From the NCBI RefSeq assembly GCF_001028625.1, contig NZ_CP011805.1, forward strand, positions 1,054,001 through 1,118,000: a stretch of DNA of 64,000 nucleotides, in the 5' to 3' direction. Made by a program: the position numbers and the translations under genes. Source of the DNA: Pelagerythrobacter marensis. GTDB lineage: Bacteria; Pseudomonadota; Alphaproteobacteria; Sphingomonadales; Sphingomonadaceae. A model generated the notes under the pieces. It ran no database searches. It was not told the origin of the DNA and saw only the letters and a program-made list of their open reading frames with translations. Positions 56,642-64,000 of the stretch are shown here, in pieces (position 1 is the first letter of the stretch; the number at the start of each line of letters is the position of its first letter).

Positions 56642-57598
56642 TCAGACCGCCACGGGTGCCCTGATCGCCGCCAGCGGGGTGTAATCGCGCACTTCGAAAT
56701 CATCGATCCGGTATTCGAATATGGTCTGCGGGCGCCGCACTATATCAAGCCGGGGAACGCCCTGCGGTTCCCTGGAGAGCTGTTCCGCAATCAGATGCTC
56801 GTGATTGAGATAGAGGTGCACGTCGCCCCCCATCCACACGAACTCGCCCGGCTCCAGATCCACTTGCTGCGCCAGCATCCGCTGCAGCAGCGCACCCGAC
56901 CACAGGTTGAACGGCAGCCCCAATGCGACGTCGCAGCTGCGTTGATAGAGCGCGCAATTCAGCCGGCCGTCCGCGACGTGGAACTGGTAGGTCTTGTGGC
57001 AGGGCGGCAGAGCCATGCGATCCAGCTCCGCCACGTTCCAGCCTTCGATAATATGGCGGCGGCTTCCCGGGTTGTGCCGCAGCGATTCAACCACCTGGGC
57101 CACCTGGTTGATACCCGGCCCCGGTTCGTAAAGCCCATCCTTGCGATAGCGCCAGGTCGGCCAGTCCACCCATTGCTTGCCATAGACCGGGCCGAGATCG
57201 CCCCAACGCGCGGCAAATGCCTCGTCGTCAGCAATTCGCGCGACGAAATCGTCCAGCGCGATCGCATCGCCTGTCTCGCGGACGTAGCGCGCGTGCGGCC
57301 ACTCGTTCCAGATCTTTACGCCCTGCAGCACCAATGGACGAATGTTGGTCTCGCCGGTCAGGAACCACAGCATCTCGCGCGTCGCGGTCTTCCAGTACAC
57401 CCGCTTCGTCGTCAGCAGCGGCATGGCCCCGCCCGCCAGGTCGAATCGCAGCGTCGCGCCAAAGATCGAACGGGTGCCGATGCCGGTGCGATCCACACGT
57501 TCGCTCCCTTCGTCCCAGATGCGTCGCATCAGGTCGAGGTACTGCCACTCCGGATGATCGCGGGCGGGAGAATCGGTTGGGATCGCGGCACTGGCCAT
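56642..57598 (-). CDS. thyA: Thymidylate synthase
   Basis: Methylates dUMP to dTMP with 5,10-methylene-THF. The 318-aa protein has the dUMP/folate core: DRTGIGTRSIFGATLRFDL, LWFLTGETNIRPL, GDLGPVYGKQWVDWPT, the catalytic Cys in MALPPCHKTYQFHV, LYQRSCDVALGLPFNLWS and GDVHLYLNH. It is longer than the 264-aa E. coli form, with a central insertion (about residues 95-140) seen in the roughly 316-aa class. No thyX or folA is nearby. Confidence 0.94.
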   Translation of the reverse strand: MASAAIPTDSPARDHPEWQYLDLMRRIWDEGSERVDRTGIGTRSIFGATLRFDLAGGAMPLLTTKRVYWKTATREMLWFLTGETNIRPLVLQGVKIWNEWPHARYVRETGDAIALDDFVARIADDEAFAARWGDLGPVYGKQWVDWPTWRYRKDGLYEPGPGINQVAQVVESLRHNPGSRRHIIEGWNVAELDRMALPPCHKTYQFHVADGRLNCALYQRSCDVALGLPFNLWSGALLQRMLAQQVDLEPGEFVWMGGDVHLYLNHEHLIAEQLSREPQGVPRLDIVRRPQTIFEYRIDDFEVRDYTPLAAIRAPVAV

Positions 57599-57709
57599 GT
57601 CTTTTCCCTAGACCCGCAAATGCCGGCTTGCCACCCCGGGCCACGCTCCCTATAGGGCGCGCCTTGCCTCGACCCGCACGGGGCTTTGCCCGCGCGGGAC
57701 CGACACGGT

Positions 57710-57786
57710 CGGGGAGTAGCTCAGCCTGGTAGAGCACTGTCTTCGGGAGGCAGGGGCCGGAGGTTCGAATCCTCTCTCCCCGACCA
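57710..57786 (+). tRNA. tRNA-Pro (anticodon CGG)
   Basis: 77 nt including encoded CCA. Acceptor stem CGGGGAG/CTCCCCG, D-arm TAGCTCAGCCTGGTAGAGCA, anticodon arm CTGTC-TTCGGGA-GGCAG (anticodon CGG), T-arm GGAGGTTCGAATCCTC. Lies between thyA and the phosphatase gene. Confidence 0.95.
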
Positions 57787-57827
57787 ATTCGGCGCTTGCC
57801 GATTAATATCGCGTCCGCCGGGAGGAT

Positions 57828-58292
57828 ATGATCGCCGGGCCTTCCGTTCTTTTCGTCTGCCTCGGCAATATCTGCCGTTCCCCACTGGCCGAAGCGGCCT
57901 TTCGCGATGCCGCGGCGCGCGCGGGGCTGGATGCGGAAATCGATAGCGCCGGCACCGCCGACTATCATGTCGGCCAGCCGCCCGATCCGCGCAGTATCGC
58001 GATTGCAGCCAGGCACGGGATCGGCATCGATCACTATCGCGGACGACAACTGACCGCCGAAGATTTCCACCGCTTCGACTGGATCGTCGGCATGGACCGA
58101 TCGAACATGCGCAATATCGAACACCTGAGACCGACGGCCGCCAAGGCGAACGTGGCAATGCTGATGGACCTCGTTCCCGGCCGCGAAGGCGCGGAAGTCG
58201 CCGATCCCTGGCACGGCGGAGAGGACAACTTCATCGAAACGTGGGACGACGTCCGCCTCGGCGCCGATGCGCTGGTGGAGCGGTTGCGCTAG
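57828..58292 (+). CDS. Low-molecular-weight protein-tyrosine phosphatase
   Basis: 154-aa cytoplasmic phosphatase. The P-loop CLGNICRSP (Cys11, Arg17) and the general-acid Asp in VADPWHG are both present, along with GMDRSNMRNI. These make it an active LMW-PTP, able to act on tyrosine-phosphorylated proteins or on arsenate if coupled to thioredoxin; here the context gives no arsenic genes. Its 3' end overlaps the convergent recG stop by 4 nt. Confidence 0.9.
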   Translation: MIAGPSVLFVCLGNICRSPLAEAAFRDAAARAGLDAEIDSAGTADYHVGQPPDPRSIAIAARHGIGIDHYRGRQLTAEDFHRFDWIVGMDRSNMRNIEHLRPTAAKANVAMLMDLVPGREGAEVADPWHGGEDNFIETWDDVRLGADALVERLR

Positions 58293-60349
58293 CCCCCGCG
58301 CAGCAATTGCACGCCCCAATCGCGTTCGAACAGATACAGCAACACTCGCGCCGCCGTACCGCGAGCGCCCTCCAGCCCGCCGTCGCGATCCATCAGCAGG
58401 CGCGCATCGTCATGCGCCAGGGGCAGGAGGCGCTGGATCTGATCCAGCGTGGCGACGCGGAACGGGGTATCGCCCGACTGGCGCGTCCCCAGCAGTTCCC
58501 CCCCGCCGCGCAAGCGCAAATCCTCCTCCGCCAACCGAAATCCGTCCTGGGTTTCGCGCATCAGCGCCAGCCGGGCGCGGCCGGTTTCCGATAGCGTATC
58601 GCCGCGCAGCAGCAGACAAGTCGACTTCTCGCTCCCGCGGCCAACGCGCCCCCGCAACTGATGCAACTGCGCGAGGCCGAAACGTTCGGCCTGCTCGATC
58701 ACCATCAGTGTGGCGGCGGGCACATCCACCCCCACCTCGATCACCGTCGTCGCGACGAGCAACTTCGCCTCGCCCGAGGCGAAAAGCGCCATCGCGGCGT
58801 CCTTCTGGTCCGGACCCAACTGCCCATGCACGAGCACGACCGCATCGCCGAAGCGCTCTTTCAAAGCAGCGAAGCGAGCTTCCGCCGCAGCGATATCCTC
58901 GCTTTCGTGTTCGCGCACCATGGGGCAGACCCAGTAAGCCTGCTGGCCGCTGGCGACATGCCGCCCAACCGCCTCAACCACATCCGCCAGCCGTTCCTGC
59001 GCCACCACACGCGTATCGATCGGTTGGCGCCCCGGCGGCATTTCATCGAGCCGGCTCACGTCCATCTCGCCATACTGGGCCAGGGTCAGGGTGCGCGGAA
59101 TCGGGGTCGCCGTCATGGCCAGCGTGTGCGGTGTGCGGCGCCCCTTCGCTGCCAGTTGCAGCCGTTGAGCGACGCCGAAGCGATGCTGTTCGTCGATGAC
59201 CGCCAGGGCCAGATCGCGATAGGCCACGCTGTCCTGGAACAGGGCATGCGTGCCCACGATCACGTCGATCGAACCGTCCATCAGGCCCATCAGGATCGAT
59301 TCGCGCGCCCTGCCCTTGTCGCGTCCGGTAAGCAGCGCGATTTCGACGCCCGTCGGGCGCAGCATCGTGCGCAGGGTTTCGAAATGCTGACGCGCGAGGA
59401 TCTCGGTCGGTGCCAGCAATGCGGCCTGCTTGCCCGCTTCCACCGCGACCAGCATGGCGTGAAGGGCCACTACCGTTTTGCCGGCGCCGACATCGCCCTG
59501 CAGCAGGCGCAGCATTGGCGCTTCCTGCACAAGGTCGCCCTCAATTTCCGCAATCGAGCGAGTCTGCGCCCCGGTCAGCGGGAACGGCAGTTCAAGCTTT
59601 GCCCGCAAACCGCCATCGCCGGCCAGTGGCTGCCCCCTGCGGCGCCGATTGTCCGCGCGCACCAGCATCAGGGCGAGACTGTTGGCAAGAAGTTCGTCGT
59701 AAGCCAGCCGGTCGCGCGCCGCTGTATCTTCCCCCCGATGGGCCTGAGGCAGGGCGTCTTTCCACGCCGGCCAACTGCAGGCCGCGAGTTGCCCGGGTTC
59801 GATCCATTCCGGCAATTCGGGCAGCCGGGCCATCGCCTGCGCGGCCAATCCCGCGACCTTGGTCTGGGTCAAGCCCTCGGAAAGCGCGTAAACCGGTTCG
59901 CACAACTGGCCCAGCGTGTCGTCGTCCGCCTCGCTGACATGGTCGGGATGGACGATCTGCAGCATATCGCCGTACCGATCGAGCCGGCCCGCGACCCACC
60001 GCCTTTCGCCGACAGGAAGTTGCTTCCTTGCGGTGTATGATGCGCGGCCAAAATAGGTGAGCGCGCAGATGTTGCCCGCATCGTCCTGCGCAAGGACGCG
60101 ATAGGGGCCGCGCCCCGAGCGGGCAGCGCGATGCTCGGTCGGCGTCAGGGCGATGACGATCTGTTCGCCCTCCCCCGCATGGTCGAGATTGTCGACCGGG
60201 CGCCGGGTCACGAACCGTTCGGGCAAGTGATAGGCGACGTCGCGCACACGGGCGAGCCCGAGCTTGCCCAGCGGCTTCTGCAATTTCGGCCCGACCCCGT
60301 CGAGTGTCGCGGTTTCGGCGAACAGCGGGTTGAGAATGTCGGGACGCAT
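58289..60349 (-). CDS. recG: ATP-dependent DNA helicase RecG
   Basis: 686-aa branch-migration helicase that processes stalled forks and Holliday junctions. N-terminal wedge domain (FAETATLDGVGPKLQKPLGKLG, HLPERFVTRR), Walker A LLQGDVGAGKTVVAL, the RecG-typical VIDEQHRFGVAQR (DEQH), TATPIPRTL, VATTVIEVGVDVP and QLRGRVGRG are all present. Next to sdhE and mfd, a common arrangement in alphaproteobacteria. Confidence 0.96.
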   Translation of the reverse strand: MRPDILNPLFAETATLDGVGPKLQKPLGKLGLARVRDVAYHLPERFVTRRPVDNLDHAGEGEQIVIALTPTEHRAARSGRGPYRVLAQDDAGNICALTYFGRASYTARKQLPVGERRWVAGRLDRYGDMLQIVHPDHVSEADDDTLGQLCEPVYALSEGLTQTKVAGLAAQAMARLPELPEWIEPGQLAACSWPAWKDALPQAHRGEDTAARDRLAYDELLANSLALMLVRADNRRRRGQPLAGDGGLRAKLELPFPLTGAQTRSIAEIEGDLVQEAPMLRLLQGDVGAGKTVVALHAMLVAVEAGKQAALLAPTEILARQHFETLRTMLRPTGVEIALLTGRDKGRARESILMGLMDGSIDVIVGTHALFQDSVAYRDLALAVIDEQHRFGVAQRLQLAAKGRRTPHTLAMTATPIPRTLTLAQYGEMDVSRLDEMPPGRQPIDTRVVAQERLADVVEAVGRHVASGQQAYWVCPMVREHESEDIAAAEARFAALKERFGDAVVLVHGQLGPDQKDAAMALFASGEAKLLVATTVIEVGVDVPAATLMVIEQAERFGLAQLHQLRGRVGRGSEKSTCLLLRGDTLSETGRARLALMRETQDGFRLAEEDLRLRGGGELLGTRQSGDTPFRVATLDQIQRLLPLAHDDARLLMDRDGGLEGARGTAARVLLYLFERDWGVQLLRGG

Positions 60350-60433
60350 GACGTGCCCTTACCCTAGCCCCAGTCGCCGCGAAAGACACGTGCGGGGATG
60401 ACGCGCGCAGGCAAAGCCGATAGGGCGCGCCCG

Positions 60434-60694
60434 ATGATCGACCCAGTTCGCCTTTCCCGTGCCCGTTTCCGCGCATGGCACCGCGGCACTCGCGAAGCCG
60501 ATTACATGATCGGCGGGTTCTTCGATCGCTATCACGGCGATTGGGACGAGGCCGATCTGGCCTGGTTCGAAAGCCTGCTGGAAGAGGATGACGTGGACGT
60601 GATGGCCTGGGCTCTGCGCACGCAGGCCGTGCCCGATCGCTTCGCTGGCCCGCAGATGGCCGCCATGCAGCAGCTCGATTACGTAGAGATCTAG
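60434..60694 (+). CDS. sdhE: Succinate dehydrogenase flavinylation factor SdhE
   Basis: 86-aa protein that helps attach FAD covalently to succinate dehydrogenase. It carries the RGxxE flavinylation motif in AWHRGTREADYMIGGFFDRY, followed by WDEADLAWFESLLEEDDVDVMAWAL. The start at 60434 (MIDPVRLSRARFR) fits homologues; an in-frame ATG at 60398 would add 12 residues. It is divergent from recG by fewer than 100 bp and is followed by mfd. Confidence 0.88.
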   Translation: MIDPVRLSRARFRAWHRGTREADYMIGGFFDRYHGDWDEADLAWFESLLEEDDVDVMAWALRTQAVPDRFAGPQMAAMQQLDYVEI

Positions 60695-60748
60695 TTGCCG
60701 CGGGGTGGCGCCTGACGGCAGGCCGCGCTAACGCACCAACGGATCGCC

Positions 60749-60775
60749 GCCCCCCTCCGCCATGGAGAAGGGGGC
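60749..60775. repeat. GC-rich hairpin between sdhE and mfd (REP-like or terminator)
   Basis: CCCCC/GGGGG arms flanked by G...C around a short central CCGCCATGG segment give a stable stem-loop. It resembles one arm of the intergenic GC-rich palindromes seen elsewhere (47076-47132). No T-run follows, so terminator function is uncertain. Confidence 0.35.
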
Positions 60776-60824
60776 TATTCGTCTGTGCATGAAACCCCGT
60801 GCAACTTGGATTTTTGACCAGTCA

Positions 60825-63800
60825 ATGCCCGACCTCCAACGCATCCTGAAAGCGGAACGGCCGCTCACCCTCACGTCGGTCGCGCGCGGCGCGCAACCGC
60901 TGATCATGGCCGATCTGGCCCGCGCATCGGGCGGACGCGCGGTGTTCGTGGCCCCGGACGACGCTGCGATGCGCGCGGTGGCGGAGGCCGCACAATATTT
61001 CGCGCCGGAGCTTGAGGTGCTTGAATTCCCGGCCTGGGACTGCCTGCCGTACGATCGGGCCAGCCCGGCGCTGTCGGTCAGCGCGCGGCGGCTGGCGGCG
61101 TTGCATCGCCTCCAGGCTGGCAAGGCCGGCGCGCAACTGCTGGTCACCACGGCCAACGCCTTGTTGCAGCGCGTGCTCACGCCGTTCCGCATTCGCGAAG
61201 GCGTGCGCGAGTTCCGCCCAGGAACAGAGATCGGGCGCGACAGCCTGGCCGCCCTGCTCCAACGTCAGGGCTACGGGCGCACGGACACGGTCGTCGACAA
61301 CGGCGAATATGCGGTTCGCGGGTCAATCGTCGACATCTTCCCTTCCGGTATGGAGGAAGGGCTGCGCCTGGACTTCTTCGGCGACGAGCTGGAGAGCCTG
61401 CGCAGTTTCGACCCGTCCACGCAGATGAGCACCGGCGTTCTGGAATCGCATCTGCTCCTGCCCGCGAGCGAGGCCCTGCTGGACGAGGATAGCATCAAGC
61501 GGTTCCGCACCCGATACCGCGAGCTGTTCGGCGCCAATGCCACACAGGACCCGCTGTACGAGGCCGTCAGCGAAGGACGGCGGCTGGCCGGGATGGAACA
61601 CTGGCTGCCGCTGTTCGAAGACCGGATGGCAACCCTGTTCGATCATCTCGATGCGCGCGATCTGGTCGTGATCGATTCCGCCGCACTTCAGGCCTCGGAA
61701 GAGCGACTGGGCGACATTGGCGACTACCACGATCAGCGCAAGAGCACGGGCGGCCAGACCAAGGGCAGTTATCGCCCGCTGGCACCCGATGCCCTCTATC
61801 TTGCGGAAAGCGAATTCGGTGGCGCGCTTGAAAAGCATCCGGTGCATCGCACGACGATCTTTGCCGAACCGGAGAGCGAGACCGTCGTCGATTTCGGCTT
61901 TTCATCAGCACGCGATTTTGCGCCTGAGCGTGCGCGCGGCGACAACGTGTATGAAGCTGCCGCCAGCCATCTGGCCGCGACCGGGAAGACCGGGAAGAAA
62001 GTTCTGTTTGCCGCTTACTCTACCGGCAGCCGCGCCCGCATCGCCTCTATCCTGACCGAAGCAGGCGCAGCGACGCAGCTGGCCGGGACCTGGCAGGAAG
62101 CATTGGGGATGGCGGCAAGGGGGAAACCCGCAGCACTGGTCCTTCCGCTCGAAACCGGCTTCGCCAACGACGAGATGGAGCTGCTGACCGAGCAGGACGT
62201 GCTCGGCGACCGGTTGGTCCGGCGGAAGAAGCGGCGCAAGGATTCCGACGCCTTCCTGGCAGAGCTGTCCGCGCTCAATCGCGGCGATCTGGTGGTTCAT
62301 GTCGAACACGGGATCGGCAAGTATCTCGGCCTCGAACCGATCGCCGTGGGCAAGAGCCAGCACGATTGCGTGATGCTGGAGTACAAGGGCGGCGACAAGC
62401 TCTACATCCCGGTCGAGAATATTGACGTGCTCAGCCGCTACGGCAGCAGCGAAGATGCCGTGATGCTCGACCGCCTCGGCGGCGAGGCATGGCAGAAACG
62501 CCGCGCGCGGTTGAAGGAACGCATCCGCGAAATCGCCGGCGAGCTGATGCAGGTCGCGGCGCAGCGCGCGTTGAAGAAGGCACCCGCGCTCGAACCCGAA
62601 GAAGCGAGCTACAACCAGTTTGTCGACCGGTTCCCCTGGCAGGAAACCGACGATCAGGATCGCGCGATCGAAGATGTTCTGGGCGATCTGGCCCAGGGGC
62701 GGCCGATGGACCGTCTCGTCTGCGGCGATGTCGGCTTCGGCAAGACCGAGGTGGCGCTGCGGGCCGCCTTCGTCGCCGCAATGGCAGGCCAGCAGGTGGC
62801 GGTCGTCGCCCCCACCACCCTGCTCGCGCGCCAGCACTATACCAATTTCATGGAACGTTTCGCAGGTTTCCCGCTGCGCATCGGGCGCCTTTCGCGCCTC
62901 GTGCCCGCGAGGGAAATGGCCGAAACACGCGAAGGGCTTGCCGCCGGGCAAGTCGATATCGTGGTCGGCACGCACGCGATCCTGTCGAAGACCACGAAGT
63001 TTCGCGACCTCGGGCTGGTGATCGTGGATGAGGAACAGCGTTTCGGCGTCACCCACAAGGAGAAGCTGAAACAGCTTCGCGCCGACGTCCACGTTCTGAC
63101 GCTCACCGCCACGCCGATCCCGCGCACGCTGCAAATGGCGATGAGCGGGCTGCGCGAGCTTTCCACCATCCAGACCCCGCCGGTCGACCGCCTGGCGGTG
63201 CGCACTTACGTGATGGAATGGGACGACATGGTGATGCGCGAGGCGCTGCTGCGCGAGCATCATCGTGGCGGGCAGAGCTTCATCGTCGTGCCCCGCATTT
63301 CGGACATGGAACAGGTTTCGGACTGGCTGCATGAGCATGTGCCCGAAGTGAAGTTCGTCGCCGCGCACGGCCAGATGAGCGCGACCGAGATCGAGGAACG
63401 GATGAGCGCGTTCTACGAAGGCAAGTACGACGTTCTGCTATCCACCACGATCGTTGAAAGCGGGCTCGACCTGCCCAGCGCGAACACGATCATCATCCAC
63501 CGGGCGGACATTTTCGGCCTGGCCCAGCTCTATCAGCTTCGCGGGCGTGTCGGTCGTGCGAAACTGCGCGCTTATGCCTACCTGACATACGAGAAGGACG
63601 TTGCGCTTTCCGAAGTCGCGGAAAAGCGGCTGAAGGTTCTGGGCGACCTCGACAGTCTGGGTGCGGGCTTTCAGCTCGCCAGCCACGACCTCGACATTCG
63701 CGGGGCCGGCAACCTGCTGGGCGACGAGCAGTCGGGCCATATTCGCGAAGTCGGTTTCGAACTCTACCAGTCGATGCTGGAGGACGCGATCCTCGCCGCC

Positions 63801-64000
63801 AAGGCTGGCGACGCCGGGCTGGAACGCGGCGACGGACCGCTGAGCCCGCAGATCACCGTCGATGCCCCGATCATGATCCCGGAAGACTATGTCCCCGATC
63901 TTGCCGTGCGCATGGCGCTCTACCGCCGCCTGAACGATGCGAAGGACAAGGCGGAGATCGAGGCCATGGCGGCCGAGATGATCGACCGTTTCGGCCCCCT
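60825..64000 (+). CDS. mfd: Transcription-repair coupling factor Mfd, partial
   Basis: Translocase that removes stalled RNA polymerase and recruits UvrA. 1058 complete codons are present before the window ends. UvrB-homology N-terminus (LEFPAWDCLPYDRASP), the CarD-like RNAP-interacting domain (HVEHGIGKYLGLE, YKGGDKLYIPVENID), Walker A CGDVGFGKTEVALRAA, DEEQRFGV, TATPIPRTLQ, STTIVESGLDLPSANT, QLRGRVGR and the start of the C-terminal TRCF domain are visible. The ATG at 60825 (MPDLQRIL) is the likely start; an in-frame ATG at 60789 would add 12 residues. Confidence 0.95.
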   Translation, partial: MPDLQRILKAERPLTLTSVARGAQPLIMADLARASGGRAVFVAPDDAAMRAVAEAAQYFAPELEVLEFPAWDCLPYDRASPALSVSARRLAALHRLQAGKAGAQLLVTTANALLQRVLTPFRIREGVREFRPGTEIGRDSLAALLQRQGYGRTDTVVDNGEYAVRGSIVDIFPSGMEEGLRLDFFGDELESLRSFDPSTQMSTGVLESHLLLPASEALLDEDSIKRFRTRYRELFGANATQDPLYEAVSEGRRLAGMEHWLPLFEDRMATLFDHLDARDLVVIDSAALQASEERLGDIGDYHDQRKSTGGQTKGSYRPLAPDALYLAESEFGGALEKHPVHRTTIFAEPESETVVDFGFSSARDFAPERARGDNVYEAAASHLAATGKTGKKVLFAAYSTGSRARIASILTEAGAATQLAGTWQEALGMAARGKPAALVLPLETGFANDEMELLTEQDVLGDRLVRRKKRRKDSDAFLAELSALNRGDLVVHVEHGIGKYLGLEPIAVGKSQHDCVMLEYKGGDKLYIPVENIDVLSRYGSSEDAVMLDRLGGEAWQKRRARLKERIREIAGELMQVAAQRALKKAPALEPEEASYNQFVDRFPWQETDDQDRAIEDVLGDLAQGRPMDRLVCGDVGFGKTEVALRAAFVAAMAGQQVAVVAPTTLLARQHYTNFMERFAGFPLRIGRLSRLVPAREMAETREGLAAGQVDIVVGTHAILSKTTKFRDLGLVIVDEEQRFGVTHKEKLKQLRADVHVLTLTATPIPRTLQMAMSGLRELSTIQTPPVDRLAVRTYVMEWDDMVMREALLREHHRGGQSFIVVPRISDMEQVSDWLHEHVPEVKFVAAHGQMSATEIEERMSAFYEGKYDVLLSTTIVESGLDLPSANTIIIHRADIFGLAQLYQLRGRVGRAKLRAYAYLTYEKDVALSEVAEKRLKVLGDLDSLGAGFQLASHDLDIRGAGNLLGDEQSGHIREVGFELYQSMLEDAILAAKAGDAGLERGDGPLSPQITVDAPIMIPEDYVPDLAVRMALYRRLNDAKDKAEIEAMAAEMIDRFGP

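Overview
The window is a GC-rich stretch of chromosome from an alphaproteobacterium, most likely order Sphingomonadales and probably family Erythrobacteraceae. The evidence is the Shemin-type 5-aminolevulinate synthase, the lepB-rnc-era order, a 65-aa ORF-zapA-6S RNA-5-FTHF cyclo-ligase-DUF2842 block, the recG/sdhE/mfd cluster, the Prs (XrtA/PEP-CTERM) regulators and the branched-chain 2-oxo acid dehydrogenase operon. Nearly all of it is core chromosome, densely packed with many 1-4 nt overlaps. There is no prophage, insertion sequence or CRISPR array.

Layout. 1-7.7 kb (minus): glutathione reductase (cut by the window edge), CDP-alcohol phosphatidyltransferase, RhlE-type helicase, PAS/HWE histidine kinase, SGNH hydrolase, glucose-6-phosphate isomerase. 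7.9-10.8 kb (plus): lepB-rnc-era and a small lipoprotein. 10.8-16 kb (minus): topA, a membrane protein, dprA, plsY. 16.1-18.2 kb (plus): murI, hemA. 18.3-23.7 kb: extensin-like protein, NSS transporter, panB, DUF475 membrane protein, SBF-type transporter. 23.8-30.4 kb (minus): a translationally coupled cassette of XrtA/PEP-CTERM-type glycosyltransferase, PrsK, PrsR and a TPR lipoprotein, with no exosortase in the window. 30.5-33.9 kb: ScfR/RamB-type regulator divergent from isocitrate lyase, with inverted repeats between them, then a 56-aa ORF. 34-38 kb: exported M20 amidohydrolase and SLC13 permease. 37.9-38.9 kb: a low-GC islet with one small orphan gene beside tRNA-Leu(CAA). 39-44 kb: inositol monophosphatase, efp, exported proteins, an M23 peptidase, thiE. 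43.3-50.2 kb (minus): a carbon block fba-thioesterase-serine hydrolase-pgk-gap-tkt. 50.4-52.2 kb: 65-aa coiled coil, zapA, 6S RNA, 5-formyl-THF cyclo-ligase, DUF2842, tRNA-Asp. 52.8-57.6 kb (minus): E1alpha-E1beta-E2 and thyA. 57.7-64 kb: tRNA-Pro(CGG), low-Mr tyrosine phosphatase, recG, sdhE and mfd (cut by the window edge).

How the genes fit together. pgi, fba, pgk, gap and tkt supply glycolysis/gluconeogenesis and the pentose interconversions. Isocitrate lyase under an acyl-CoA-type regulator, together with the branched-chain 2-oxo acid dehydrogenase, points to growth on fatty acids, acetate and amino acids. The Prs cassette joins a sigma-54 two-component system to exopolysaccharide initiation. 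rnc/era, rhlE, efp and 6S RNA serve translation and RNA control; topA, dprA, recG and mfd serve DNA maintenance.

Nothing here is a demonstrably new multi-gene system. The best leads are the ScfR/aceA operator region, the Prs cassette apart from any exosortase, the 65-aa coiled coil overlapping zapA, the low-GC islet at tRNA-Leu, the strong hairpin and 56-aa ORF behind aceA, and several structured intergenic elements.
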